Notes: generated by a model not told the origin, from the letters alone. A stretch of DNA of 64,000 bases from Ilex aquifolium (GCA_951799425.1 OX637393.1:39567744-39631743), one strand, 5' to 3'. Shown: positions 35,653 to 49,317, counted from the first letter of the stretch. Translations and numbers: made by a program.

Positions 35653-36468
35653 TGATGATGCACAAAACTGTCTTCGTGCAAGATCAACAGTCAAGAATAT
35701 CAACGGGTGTGATTGATGAGCAATTAATAAGTAATTGATGGCAATCAAGAGTAAAACAATAAATAACGGATCAACACAAGAGATTTATAGTGGTTCGGTC
35801 TTGGATGACCTACGTCCACTCTCCGGAATGGCAGCGATGGCCGGTGTTCTTTATTAATGAACAATTGTCACCGGACGGTATATATCGGAGTTACAGTGCT
35901 TCTAGAAGGAGAGCAGTGTGTATGAGGGTAAGTGTAGGGGTTTCAAGGCGTGCCGAGGTTCTTAGATGTGTCCTTCATATGGAGAGGACTTACATTTATA
36001 TAGGTTGGGAGAGGTGGTGAGACGGTCACCATAATTTAGTAAATACAGTTATGGTAGGACTCTACCATTTTGGAAAGTTCTATTTAGGTAGGACTTGATC
36101 TTCTCAATCTTCATCTCGGTATTCTCTTCCTCGTGCTCCTATTCAGTCGGAGGAGGTCCTGAGCTGGACTGGGCTCATCCTTGATGATGAGATTGGACCC
36201 GGAGTTCATTTGGGCTCATACTGAAGCGAAAGAGGACGAAGCAGGACGGATCAGGAGGCCCTGCACTGGGCGGCGCCCAATGGGGCTTGGTGGGCGGCGC
36301 CCATTTGGGTCCAGGTGGGCGGCGCCCACTTGGGTCCTTGGGTGTCCTGTAGCTTGTCTCCTAGTGCTTTGGTAAATTGGGCTTGCAACGGGTTGACCCA
36401 TCTCTGATTTGGGAGCTTCTTTGGTTCACTTGATTTGGGCTTCGGCCCGGTAGAATTCGAACTCGTCA
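35653..36468 (-). repeat. Element 1 5' LTR (816 bp)
   Basis: Same ends as the 3' LTR. Minus-strand TATATAAA at 36002-35995 is the likely promoter box for gag-pol, and AATAAAG at 35855-35849 a likely poly(A) signal. GGGCGGCGCCC motifs lie at 36268, 36292 and 36317. Confidence 0.92.
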
Positions 36469-36739
36469 AGTATAATGATTACACCATATTATAATAATAA
36501 TATGAATATGTGGACAAGTAAATTTCACATAAAATTGCTATTGAATGACATTAATGGATCACATGTTGGGTCCCATTATGATAGAAAAAAATATTTTTTT
36601 TATAATATATTTTTATTTGTCGATCAATAAGAAAATTTTTAATTAAAATTAAAAATTATTCAATTTAAATTTAATGACAGAGATCGATAAAGACATTGTA
36701 CCAAAATCAATACCGTAGCCTTATCTCTCACTCTGTTTA

Positions 36740-37018
36740 GATCAGTGAGATAGACTTAATTTAAATACGAAAAATATTATTTTTTTCTAATTTAAGAATT
36801 TAATTTGAAAACTTAATCAATTATAATATTGAATTAAAATGAATTTCATCAAACACTAATGTATATTTAGTGATATTAGATGAGTGAGATGGACTCAATT
36901 TAAATATGAAAAACATTACTTGTTTCTAATTTAAAATTTTAATTTGAAAACTTAATCAATTATAATATTGAATTAAAAGTGAATTTCATCAAACACTGAT
37001 GTATATTTAGTGATAGGG
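36740..37018. repeat. 139-bp tandem duplication
   Basis: Copies start near 36740 and 36879. Both run GAGTGAGATRGACT...AATTTGAAAACTTAATCAAT...GTATATTTAGTGAT, with about 10 differences. Confidence 0.8.
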
Positions 37019-38053
37019 ATATACTTTCTATTGATAAAGGAAATAAATTTTGTTTTATTCCTTTTTTATTTCATTTGATGAATGAAAAGTTAAATAGATG
37101 AATTTACCATTTATGTCATCATGTATAAAATTAATTTACCATTATTGTTTAATAAGAATTAAAAATGAAAAAGAAAAAAAATGCATGTGTAATTTCTAAT
37201 TTTATCTGCATAAAAAAAAATTACAATGATTGAGATGATTACATGTATTATCTCATGTTAGTTAAGTAAAAAAATTCGGATAAAACTATGATGTACAAAT
37301 TGTTGTTTAAATATTATATCCCAAGTGATGTGTCAAAATCTCATGCATTAAATATTTAGTTGAGTTAGTGGACCCCATTAATCCAACCGCCTACATTGAT
37401 TTGAGATACAAAATTTAGACAAATATTTATGCAGTATAGCATTGCTCAAAAAATTCAATCTATTTGTCAGATTCTCTCTCCATTTTACCCTTAAATTTGG
37501 GCAGATTAAAAATGATGGCCCAATGGAAAATCTTTCCATCTAACTTTTTTTTTATTAATTTTTTCGTCAAACCAAATACGGGAAAATCCCTCTTCTCTTC
37601 CCATTTTTTATCCTCACTTTTTTTTCTACCCAATATTTAATCCTACCAAACAGATAGTGAAACTCACAATAATTCAGTGACTAAAATGACTTAAGTCCCG
37701 AAATTAAATCCCTATAGTATTTCTTATTGAGTAATGCCCTAAGTTGTTTTTAACTTTTAAGAAAATTATCGTGTATGAATTTAGTTTGAAAAAACCCACG
37801 TCATAATCACGAGATGACTCGATATGAACTTGGTGGTACATTACTTATACAAAAGTATAGATGGGTCGTGCATAAATAAAATTTTTTTTTTTTTTGACAC
37901 AACATGACTTAAACATGATACAAATCGACACGACTCTTTGTTAACCCTAATATAAACAAGGGAAAAAATCAATAAATCTTACTTTTTGTCTCAAAAAACG
38001 TTTCAGTCCTATCAAATTTATATTTGAACAATTAAGTCCTATTTTTTATTATT

Positions 38054-38377
38054 TTTTTCGTTATACGAGGAAATCCCATGGCCTGTCTTCAACGAGTAAA
38101 GCCGCACTTATGTCGCTCAGCCTCGTGATTTTGAATAGAACCAAGGGCAAAACTCGGGGTGTATGAACCTGTCCATCAACTCATACACCATATAAGTCAG
38201 GACTTATGCTTCGCTGGGGATTCAAGACCCACACCAGATACTTGAATACGGTTCATCCAAGCAACTGAGGTCTTGTCCTACCAAACAGCCACGTTTTTTG
38301 CGCCCAGGGGACTTTGAACCCCTGACCTTCCACTGGGAAGCCAAAGGCTCTGGCCAAATGAGCTACTCCAGTTGGTT
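38054..38377 (-). mobile_element. tRNA-derived SINE, about 324 bp
   Basis: Read on the minus strand, the head AACCAACTGGAGTAGCTCAT contains an A-box-like TAGCTCATTTGGCC and, about 40 bp on, a B-box-like GGTTCAAAGTCCC, as in a tRNA. A non-tRNA body follows and the 3' end is A-rich (AACGAAAAA). It is flanked by 16-bp direct repeats CCTATTTTTTATTATT (38038-38053) and CCTATTTTTTGTTATT (38378-38393), one base different. RNA polymerase III boxes, A-rich tail and a long TSD define a SINE. I do not recognise the family. Confidence 0.8.
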
Positions 38378-41300
38378 CCTATTTTTTGTTATTAGTTCCA
38401 AAGAAGGCCTAACTTTTACTATATCCCATTTTTACGCTTTTAGTATTAATTATAAAATCGACATCGTCCTTTATTAATCAAATAAGCCCAAAAAAGACAC
38501 TAAAAGGGATTTTTTTTTCCTCACAACATTTGTCTCATAACTCTCTGTAATTTCTTTGAAAGTTTTTTATTTTAAAGGTTTGCCGCATATTTGAGTTCAA
38601 GTTCAAGTTCGCTTTGGATTTTGTCATGTTGAAAACTCATACGAGTTATGTAGATGACTTTATGTGAAGAGCTCATAATTCAAATTGATTCAAAACCTTG
38701 AGCTGATTGAGTAAAGATAACAATGGCATTTTTGTAATTAATACCAAAAGGGTAAAAATGAAATGTAATAAAAATTAAGATGAAATTAATTATGAAAAGT
38801 AGGACTTGATTGTTCAATCATAAATTCGATAAGACTGAATTATTTTTGAGATGAAAAATATGACTTATTAGTGTTTTTCGATTTTAACCGAGAGGAAGAT
38901 AATTTAGAGATTAGTAACATTACATAAGTATAATACCAAAGGCCAAAAGTATATATAGTTTGGAAGCACCGAAAATATAGTTTTAAAAAAAAAATGAAAA
39001 TTGATAACTTGCGGTGTACCATCAATATGTCTTCTTACAAAGAGTGAGATTCCTTGAGATACATTTTCTTTTGAATTTCTTTCATGACAAATCACCTATC
39101 ATGCATTTAAATGGGACCCATTATATACAAGTGAACCTATCACTAATTAATTATAAGTAAACAATTTATAAGAAAACTGAAAGAAATAAGGGTTGTCACT
39201 TACGAACAATGAATCCCACTTAATTTCAAATCAACAACCAAAGAAAATTGATAAAAAATATATTAGATCAACATTTGTGTCCTTCAAATGTTGTTTTTCT
39301 TGATGTTTTTGAGGAGCATACTTTTCGAGAGAGATCTCCTCCAAATCACTGGCATGACTATCGAAATTGTGAGTATCAACATATATGTTCCAAGTCCTAA
39401 CGGTAATATCAGGCCTTTAGCTATTGTTCTTGAGAAATGACCCAAATCTGTTCACAACACAATTGGGGTGGGGCTGAGCCCCCAACTGATACCCAATCCA
39501 TCCCGGGCTAGTAAGGGAAAAGAATATGGGTTGCCCGTTGGGCCAACCCTAAACCCTGTCAGAGGACATGGGTACAACAATAAGGTTAAGATTGCCCACC
39601 AATTTGGTGCTGCATTATGCCTTAGCCCATAGTTGATTAAGCTTCAAGAGTCCCATAAGTTGGCCTCAGCCCTCGAGTCCTTTCATTGTAGATCAAGTGA
39701 CTACATATCAATGGGAAATGAGAATAGCCATTACTCATTAGCATGAATTCAATGGTCTCAAGCTTTCAAAGCAACCTTGCTAATAGATCATTGTTGGGAA
39801 TAGTGATGGTCCATACTCACCATGCCTAAAAGTTCAATTGTAAAGCACAATACAAAGGAGCAAAATGGAGCCAATGGGCCTCCACGGGATGGGTCAGGCT
39901 CATGATTTGATGTCTTTCTGCTTTCAAGTAAGGTGGTGCGTGGGTGGGTCTTCTCATATTTTTATCATGTCTAAATCGTGTTGACTTTAAAATTTAAATC
40001 GCTGTGAGACCATACTTCTTGGTCTTGAAGACCAGCTCTCAATTCATATCCATCACCTTCTTCCTAGGTACTCCAACCATACCACCCAAAGTTTATTTTA
40101 TTAGACCGCACTCCAATTCCCTATTTCTCTCTATGTTCCTGAACAATGGTGTCAATATTATCCATCGACACTAACACGTTACAAAGTAAAATGATATAAC
40201 CTAAAAATAACAACATGAAGGTGACACAATACAATACAAATTGACACCCAAATTCCTGAATTTCCTAAAAAAAGGACAATGTCGTTAATACACTTTATTT
40301 AATTTTTTTTTTTGGCGAGTTGAATACAATGATTGTTTGGTTCAATAATAAAAATACTATGATTTCTTGATACTTTGTCAAAGAGTGAAATTTAGCATAC
40401 TACTTTGTGGACATGTTATAGCAGGGATTATTTCAAAAATCGATTATGCGCAACAAGAGTTTTGTCGTTTAATAAGTAGTATTTCTTGTTAAGAGTGAAA
40501 TAAGTAGTGGATTGTTAAGAGTGGAATTATGTGAGATATTCCATTGTTAAGGGTGAAATTCTTTCGGTGACAAAGTTAAGTAATTCTCAGAAGAAATCAT
40601 TTGTTAAATTAGAAGTTTTAATATGCTCTTTTTTTCATTCAATTTTACCGTTAATTAAAACACATATCTAAACTCGAATCGCCAAATATTACACTTAGAT
40701 TGTAAAAAATAATACTAACAAATAAAAACTAAAATTGTAAATTAAAACAATTTACGTGCAACGTACTTGAACATCTATTAGTATATATAAACGAAATTAA
40801 ACTCTCGCACGACACATATTCGTGTAAAATGTGGAAAATTATTTGCAATGAAAAACGGTTTAATTAGTTCAATTTTCATGAACGACTCTTTCAGATAACT
40901 TCAAAATTGAGAACACATAAGCCACTCCTATCTGCTAGGCTACATACGTCAATGGAAGCGTAGAGCATCTAAAATTTGTGTTCTCTACTTCTCAACTTTG
41001 ATCCATCCCTGAATGCTAGTAAATTGGTTTGTCCTATCTCCAAAACCTTAGCCGTATACTCAAGTGCTTCAAGACAAGTTTCGGATAAGCTTAGTGTGGT
41101 CCATGATCAAACATATGCCATCTCTCTTAAAAGGTGTCTATCAACTGTTTTCATACATTCTTGTCTGAATGAATTCATAGATAAGATCGCATAGATATGC
41201 CACGAACCAGTGTATCTTTTTTTTTTTTTTGGCTTTAAAGGCAACTTGTAGGTTAACAGAAAGAGAAAGGAATGGGAAATGAGAAATATCCACTGTTGAA

Positions 41301-42170
41301 GAAAGAAGGACATAATTGTCATTGAAGGGAAAACATTATAGTTTTCATCAAAAGAATTTGTTCCTCAAAACCAACCGTGCACCCATTCCTTAAATCAATA
41401 TACACAATTGCCATTGAAGTGAGAATTTGAGGAGACAAGTTCAATATGGTTATTATTATTTATTCAATGGTAGTATAAGAAACACGTTATATATGAACAC
41501 TATTTATGTATTTTTAACCTTACTATTCGGACAACATTTTCAATTACATTGCATAAGAGATCCCACGTCAATTGCGGGGGGCATTGTCTTTTGCCACTGA
41601 GATGAACCGGGAGAGTCAAGATATTAGAAGGAATGATGTCAATCTGTCGTGTGTCGTGTTATTTTCAATTATGTTATTTTTGTGTCATGTCACTTTCGAT
41701 ACGTGTTGAGTTTGTATCAATAAAAAAATATTTAATTCAACAACAATTCATATAATACTATTTAAAAAATTAAAAATTTTTATTTTATATCTACCATACT
41801 CATTAAATCCTTATTTTCTATTTACAGTACCCGTTAATCTTGTTATTCGTGTCGAACTTTAATTTGACTCATTTATTACTTGTGTTAATTAAACGTTTTA
41901 TTTTCGAGTTTTACGTCGGGTCGGAATTAACGGATAAAATTGACACCCCTATCTACAAGGATTGTGCAATGTCAAATATTGTGTATTACGTTAAAAGTTA
42001 CGATGTAATTATGTCAAGTTATGATTCAATTAAATTAATTTATTATTTTTTGAGATTGAATTATAAACAATCACAACAAAAATTAGGGTATTTTGAGACA
42101 AATTTTTTTTTTTTTTTTTTGGCGGCGGCAGTGTTGCGTGTTTTGGAGAAATATTTTTTTAATAGGATAA

Positions 42171-42384
42171 TGCTATCATAAAAAATTTATTTGCTGCCGC
42201 AATACTATTTGAGACGGCAGTTGTCGCCACAAAGACTTTTTGAGACTATACTTATTATACCGAGGTATGCCATCACAATACCTTTGCCGTAATAAGTAGA
42301 GTCTCAAAAAATCTTTGTATTGACAACATCTCGTCTCAAATAGTATTTGCGACAACAAATAAATCTTTTATGACAATACTATTG
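42171..42384. repeat. Foldback element, about 214 bp
   Basis: The left arm (GATAATGCTATCATAAAAAA, then CAATACTATTTGAGACGGCA and TTTTTGAGACTATACTTATTA) is answered in inverse order on the right (TAATAAGTAGAGTCTCAAAAA, CTCGTCTCAAATAGTATTTG, TTTTATGACAATACTATTG). The spacer is about 30 bp. Flanking target repeats were not resolved. Confidence 0.75.
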
Positions 42385-43405
42385 TCACAAATTTTTTTTT
42401 TGTGACCATGAACACTATTGCCGCAAAAAAAATTATTTCAAAAGACTCTAATTCTTTTAGTGAATAAAAAAAAGTAAATTTCAATTTTTAAAATGGATCC
42501 CCTTTTTTGTTAATATTGTTATATTGTAACTTGTTTTTATTGGATTATAACTTTTTTATTTATACAATAGATTTTTTTCATATTACTATTGTCCAGTTAG
42601 GCTTTTTTTCGGTTAAAGCCTAACTATGAGAATTAGGTATCAATCATGTGCATCTATGCCACTTTGTATAGCCTGTTTGTTATTTTTGTACTTTAAAAGC
42701 TAAAATTAGTAAATACCAACCCCTTGTTGTTTCACCAACTTGCTTCTTGGCCTTTTCTTTTGCACTATATTATCAATAGACTATAATTCAGTATGGTAGT
42801 GACTTGTTTTGATTATTCGGCCTGGATCCAATTACCTTTCAAATCACGTTCTTTTAATTTTCTCAATAATAAATCACCGTGTATTGGTAGTCGGTAGAGA
42901 AAGTGTAAGTGGGACCGGACCCACTAAATATAAGTGAATTTCATGTCCTCTCAAATATATTTTTTCTTTTATGCTTCGTTTGGTAGAAAGGTAGTTGGAG
43001 AGATACAATTTTTATCCTTCAAGGAAAGAAAGTAAGAATGATACACTTTCTTTCCTTTGTGTTCCGTTGGATAGATGAAAAATAAAAATGACTAGATATT
43101 TTTTTTTTTTTTTTGTGCTGGCTAAGATTAGGGATGACAATCGAGTCGTGTCGTGTCAGATTCGTGTTGAGTCATTACGGGTTTGTGTCGAACATTAGTC
43201 ACACCTAACTCAACTCATTTAACTAATTGTGTCGTGTCGAGTTGCGAGTTGACCTGTTTATTTTCGTGTCGTGTTCGTATTCATATTCGTATTGACCCAC
43301 ATAAATTTTGAATAAAAAATCTAATGTTAATATTCTATTTTTACTTAATTGAATCCATGTTAATATTTTTTCTACAAACTACAAATTAACTTAAATAAAT
43401 ATCAT

Positions 43406-44025
43406 TGATGGTACTCAAAATTAATCACAAGTGCGAGCTCAGCCCAGGAGGTCAGGTCTGGAGGTTGGGTCAAAACTCCTGAGCTCAGAGGACCGGAGCT
43501 CAGGCTCCATCCAAGCGAAACAATAGCCAAATCAGCAGGGGAAACAGCTGGATAATAGCCAGTATCACCCAAGCAGAAATAATGCAACGTCCAAAGAAGG
43601 GAACCCTTAGTCGATTAGGACCCCCTCCTAAGATTAAGGAAGATCCCATGAATAGGGGGCAAAGATCTCGGCAGAGATCCTGGAGGATAGGAGACAATAT
43701 TATAAGTACTGTATATTTCCATGAGGGAGGGGAGCAATAGAGCCACGAAGAACCTTAAGGCCTCCCTTACTACATTGTAACACATTCAACATCATCAATA
43801 AAGAAGAGGAGCTAGAGACTTCATTGCAGAGTGGACTAGCCGAGCTCCGGCTGGTGAACCACTATAATTCTGTTGTGTTACCACCCTTTTCATTGATTCC
43901 CCTAAACGTCAACTAGCATTGCTAGACACGAGCCTTGCAGCTCAAATGCCACACTTAACTCCACGCATATCACTCATACGAATCAATCCTATTCCATAGC
44001 TCATTCACGTAGATTTACACCATCA
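43406..44025 (+). repeat. Element 2 5' LTR (620 bp)
   Basis: Contains a weak TATA-like TATTATAAG near 43698-43706 and AATAAAG at 43797-43803. Ends ACACCATCA directly before the primer-binding site. Confidence 0.92.
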
Positions 44026-44084
44026 GTTTGGCGCCGTCTGTGGGAACGACAGTTCTTGTTACAAGTATACTGATTCTTCAGTAA

Positions 44085-47000
44085 TTGATGGTCTCTACAC
44101 GAAACATGAGTAAAAGTCAGATGAATCCCCCAAGACCGCAGAATCCCCAGGAGGTCACCAGTGGGAGACAACCGGAAAACCTTTATGATTTTATCCCTAC
44201 TGCTGAAAACGACCCTCCTACGGTGGATCCTCCCCCCAACAATGAACTAGACGCTCTTCGCCTGATCAATCAATGCTTACTCCAACAAAATGAAGAGCTC
44301 TTGAAGCTCTTACAAGGACCTCAACAGGCGCAACCACCCCGGCAAGACCCGAACAATCTTCCTCCTAGGGAACGACAATGCCTTGACCCCCTCAGGGAAG
44401 CAAACGAAGGAGGAGAAAGCAGTCGAGCACCTCGTCAGCCGCCTAAAAGGGGAATCAACGAAGAAGCTCAAAGCCATAACGAAGGACCAGAGAGGAATGA
44501 TTTCCTTCCTTTCCAACAGGAAAGAATGGAGCAATATTGGGAACACCGCTTCCAGGATATCCAGCAAGAGCTCAGCCACATGAGAGAGGCAGTGAAAGTC
44601 AAAACCCCAGTAACGATGGATGCCTTGGTGCAGCAAACTGAATCCCCATTCACCCCCGGGGTGTTGCATTTCCCCCTTCCTCCGAAGTTCAGAGTACCTC
44701 AGATAGAGGTCTTTGATGGGACAAAAGACCTTGTAGATCACCTCAACACCTATAAAAACCAAATGGAGTTGCACGGATACCAGGACCCTGTGTGGTGCAG
44801 GGCCTTCGCTATCACCTTGAAGGGGTCAGCCTTGGCATGGTTCAATAGGCTCCCCCCAGCCTCGATTTCTTCTTTCAAAGAACTCTCCATTTCCTTCGTA
44901 TCACACTTCATCGGAGCTCGGATCTATAGGAAGCCGAGCTATTATTTATTGAACATAAAGCAGAGGCCTGACGAGAACCTGCGATCCTATGTGCAGAGGT
45001 TCAATTCAGAATCGTTGAACCCAAGGAGGGATAGAGATCGCTCCCCGAAGAGAAGAGGAAATGTTAGAGACCGTTTAGGCCCCCTGCAGCCTGAACTATA
45101 GCCTAGATACGGACCTCAGCGATACACCCCGCTCACCGCTACTGTATCCCAGGTTCTGTATGAGGTCCAAAATGAGAAGTTCCTAAAGTGGCCACCCCGA
45201 ATGAAGGCAGATCCAGCTAAGAGAGACCCCACGAAGTATTGCGACTACCACAGAGATCATGGTCACCACACCGATGATTGTATTCAGCTAAAGAAGGAAA
45301 TCGAGTTCTTAATTCAGCGAGGGCAGCTGCGACGCTTTGTGGCCCATGACAACCAGAACCGAGCTCTTCCACCTCCGCCACCCCAACAGCAGGCACCTGC
45401 ACCGCATCAGCAGCCTTTAGGTGAGATTAGAGTAATATCTGGAGGATTCGCGGGAGGTGGAGAGTCCAGTACAGCCAGGAAAGCACACCTCCGACGAATC
45501 AGAGCCGAAGAAGCTCTCGAAGTGCACACTGTATCCAAAGCACCACGCTTAGATACATCTATCACTTTTTCGGATTCTGATTTGGAGGGATGCTAGTACC
45601 CTCACGATAATCCATTGGTGGTACGAGCTGTGGTGGCTAATAGAACCGTTCATCGAGTTCTGATCGATAACGGGAGCTCGGCGGACATCATTTTTGCACC
45701 TGCATTCGACAAAATGGACATAGGACGGGAAAGACTCGAACCAGTAAGTACTCACTTGCTGGGATTCTCGGGAGAAAAGGTGCTCCCCCTGGGCTCAACT
45801 CGTGCTCACCCTAGGGGACCCACCTTGCCAAACCACCACAACCGTAAAATTCCTAGTGGTCGACGCACCTTCGGCATACAACATCTTGCTTGGAAGGCCA
45901 TCCCTTAATTCTATGAAGGCAATCCCGTCTGCCTATCACTTGGTCGTTAAATTCCCTACAGAAAATGGAATCGGAGCGATCCGAGGAGACCAACGTGTAG
46001 CAAGAGAATGCTACATGCCTTATGTGAAGATGAAGGAGGTTGAGAACATCCAATTGGATGAACTCGACATGAGAGATGAGATGGAAACAAGACCAATGCC
46101 ATCAGAAGAGCTGGAACCAATTCAGCTTGATGGGGAGCCAGAGCACCTCGTTTATGTAGGTTCCAGACTGAACGATGAGCTCAAAGGTCCCCTCATCCAG
46201 TTCTTAAAGGAGAATATGGGGGTGTTTGCTTGGAAGCAAGAAGACATGGAAGGTATTGACTCTTCGGTTATTACCCATAAGCTAAGTGTGAACCCAACTT
46301 GCAAACCCGTCAAATAGAAGAGAATGAGTTTTGCCTCGGAAAGGCAAAGGGCAATAAATGAGGAGGTCAGCAAACTCCTCCATGCCAAGGCCATCAGGGA
46401 AGTTGACTACCCTACCTGGTTGGCAAATGTGGTTCTTGTCAAAAAGACCAATGGTAAATGGCGACTGTGCATCGACTTTACTGACCTCAACCGAGCATGC
46501 CCCAAGGATAGCTTTCCCTTACCTCGGATCGACTTAATAGTGGACGCCACAGCCGGGCACGAGCTCCTTAGCTTCATGGACGCCTTCTCAGGTTATAACC
46601 AGATCAGGATGGATTCCAACGACCAAGAAAAGACCTCATTTGTGACTGAACAGGGAACATACTGTTATCAGGTCATGTCTTTTGGATTGAAAAACGCTGG
46701 AGCCACTTACCAGCGATTGGTGAATAGGATGTTCCAAAAGCAGATAGGTGCATCCATGGAGGTCTACATCGACGACATGTTAGTAAAGTCACTGAAGGCA
46801 GAGCTTCACATCGACCACCTAGCTGAATCATTCCAGATTCTAAAGGAATACAAGATGAAGCTCAACCCTGCGAAGTGTGCGTTCGGTGTCTCAGCAGGAA
46901 AGTTTCTGGGTTTTATAGTTAGCAGCCGAGGAATTGAAGCTAACCCATAGAAGGTTAGGGCGGTGTTGGATATGCAGTCACCATCCAACACAAGGGAGGT

Positions 47001-49317
47001 ACAACGCCTGACAGGTAGAATAGCTGCCCTGAGCCGTTTTGTGTCTAGGTCAAGTGACAAATGCCAATCATTCTTCCAAGTCTTGAAGAAAGCGTTCCAG
47101 TGGGATACCAAATGCGAAGAAGCATTCAAAGCCCTGAAAAATTATATGGGCTCTCCTCCTGTTTTGGTGAGCCCCATAGAAGGGGAGGTCCTTACTCTCT
47201 ACCTGGCAGTTTCAGATTTTTCAACAAGTGCAGCGCTGGTTAGGGAGCGAGACAGAGCTCAGCAGCCAGTCTACTACTGCAGCAGAGCTCTGAGGGGGGC
47301 AAATGAGAGATATCCAAAGATGGAGAAACTCGTTTTAGCTTTGGTTACAACAGCTAGGAGACTTAGACCATATTTTCAGGCTCATACTATCGAAGTTCCA
47401 ACAGACCAGCCGTTGAAACAAGTGCTACATAAGCCAGAGTCTTCGGGGAGGTTGGTTAAATGGGTCATAGAGCTCAGTGAGTTTGATATCAGATATAAGC
47501 CAAGAACTGCCATCAAAGGGCAAATTTTGGCAGATTTCATCGCAGAATTCACAGCGGCAGCACCTATGGAGACCACATATTTAGTACCAGACCTCCCCAT
47601 ATGGAGGCTTTCAGTGGATGGAGCTGCCAACGCTCAGGGAAGCGGTGCAGGAATGATCTTGACCTCTCCAGAAGGAATAGATGTCGAGTATGCCCTTAGA
47701 TTTGGGTTTAAAGCTTCAAACAATGAGGCAGAATATGAAGTTGTCATCGTTGGGCTCAATCTCGCTCATTCTATGGAAGCAGAACAGCTAGAGATTTGCA
47801 GTGACTCTCAACTGGTGGTAAAACAGATAGAGGAATCCTACGAAGCGAGAGGCGAAAAAATGATCCTTTACCTCAGAAAGGTACGAGAACTAATGAAAAA
47901 TTTTGTGCAGATTAAGGTCAGACATGTGCCCAGAGCAGAGAATTCACGAGCAGATGCGTTGGCAAGGTTAGCAACTGCCTCACAAGAAGACCTGGATAGG
48001 CTAATACCAGTGGAGCATCTTCCGGAGCCTTCAGTAAGCATTGAAAGGGAGGACGTGTTGCCAATCGTAGCTCAGTCGAGCTGGATGGACCCCATCGTAG
48101 AATACCTGCAGAAAGGAACCTTGCCAGGCGACGCTAAGGAAGCCTCTAAGCTCAAAGCTAGGTCAGCCAGATTCTCTGTGCTGCAAGGAAATCTATACAA
48201 ACGAGGATTTTCAGCTCCTCTCCTTAAATGCGTAGGAGATGAAGACGCCAATTATATACTCAGAGAAGTATATGAAGGAATATGCGGCAATCACATAGGA
48301 GCTCGGGCCTTGACAGGAAAAGTACTGAGGCAAGGGTATTATTGGTCCACTATGCTTAAAGATGCCACCGAATTGGTCAAGAGATGTAAGACTTGCCAAG
48401 AGCATGCCAATATTTTCCATTGTCCACCCGAGCTGCTAACCTCGGTGGTAAGCCCATGGCCCTTTCAACAGTGGGGTTTGGACATTCTTGGACCCCTTCC
48501 CACCGGTGTAGGACAATGCAAGTTTGCTATCATAGGAGTGGATTACTTCACCAAGTGGGCAGAGGTTGAACCTTTGGCAACAATCACCGAACAAAAGGTC
48601 CAAAACTTCGTTTGGAAATCAATAGTTTGCAGGTTTGGAGTTCCCAGAGCAGTCGTGTCTGACAATGGGAAACAGTTTGACAACTCAAAATTTAAAAGAT
48701 TTTGTGCTGAGCTCGGGATAAAGAACTATTTCTCAGCTCCTGCACATCCTCAATCCAATGGACAAGCAGAGGTCACAATTAGAACCATAAAGACAGCTCT
48801 GAAGACCAAACTAGAAAACCTAAAGGGCAAATGGGTGGAGTACATCCCTGAAGTTTTGTGGGCCTACAGGACCACCGTCAGATCTGCAACTCAGGAAACC
48901 CCATTTGCTTTGGCCTTTGGGACCGAGGCGATGGCACCTGTTGAGGTAGGACTACAATCACCTAGGGTGGAGTTTGCGGATGCCGAGCACAATGGTGAGT
49001 CTCTCCTATTGAATCTCGATCTCTTGGATGAAAAGAGAGAGAGAGCTCTGCATCGCGTACAAATTTATCAAAGGAAAACTGCAAGATACTACGATAGGAA
49101 AGTAAGGCACAAAAGTTTCAAGGTTGGAGACTTGGTACTTAGGAGGCTTCTACTTGCGAAGAAGGATCCCGCACATGGGAAGCTGGGACCCAACTGGGAA
49201 GGACCCTATATCATATCAAGGGTAATCAGACCAGGAAACTACGAGCTACAAACGGAGGAAGGAAAAATCCTACCCCACTCTTGGAATGCCAATCACCTTA
49301 AGAAGTTCTTTCAGTAA
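44085..49317 (+). pseudogene. Element 2 gag-pol, broken
   Basis: Same domain order as element 1: gag (IEVFDGTKD... near 44707), zinc-type motif CDYHRDHGHHTDDC (45240), protease DNGSSADI (45668), reverse transcriptase with YIDD (46766), two RNase H domains, and integrase with WGLDILGPLP (catalytic Asp kept). The breaks are TAG stops ending at 45101, 45596, 46317 and 46950, and a frameshift near 45800 between the protease halves. A gag deletion near 45015 also removes about 90 codons relative to element 1, taking out the region after QRFNSE. The last 784 codons (46963-49317; second half of RT to integrase) are open. It could not make a full polyprotein. Confidence 0.9.

Larger units (their letters stand above)
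25520..36468 (-). mobile_element. Element 1: full-length Tat-lineage Ty3/gypsy retrotransposon
   Basis: 10,949 bp on the minus strand. LTRs lie at 25520-26346 (3' LTR) and 35653-36468 (5' LTR) with TG/CA ends, flanked by a perfect TSD AGTAT (25515-25519 and 36469-36473). On the minus strand the 5' LTR is followed by a primer-binding site TTTGGCGCCGTCTGTGGGAA, and a G-rich polypurine tract GGGGCATGGGGGGCAAA adjoins the 3' LTR. The internal region holds an open gag-pol (29923-35601) and an opposing intron-containing aORF (27344-29553). Two RNase H domains and an extra antisense gene before the 3' LTR place it in the Tat lineage. By hand count the LTRs differ at about 12 substitutions plus a rearranged block near 26135-26195. 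Confidence 0.92.
36474..42968. other. Intergenic repeat-rich DNA, no gene seen
   Basis: AT-rich. It holds a 139-bp tandem duplication (36740-37018), a tRNA-derived SINE (38054-38377) and a foldback element (42171-42384). A diverged relative of the 57368 MITE may end near 37450 (TATAGCATTGCTC), and a decayed hAT-like end (TTGACACCCCTA) lies at 41940-41951. ORFs here are short and lack domain signals. Confidence 0.5.

Noticed and set aside
35602..35748. N-terminal 49-codon extension of the element 1 gag-pol frame
   Set aside because: It runs through the primer-binding site and the LTR edge, which are not expected to be translated. The MAITTRSM start at 35601 resembles element 2's start.
38300..38377. 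Possible tRNA gene
   Set aside because: Box-like motifs are present, but the acceptor stem does not close, and A-rich tail plus target repeats mark it as a SINE.
41630..41951. Further hAT-like MITE ending TTGACACCCCTA
   Set aside because: The right end is convincing, but no matching left terminus or target duplication could be found.
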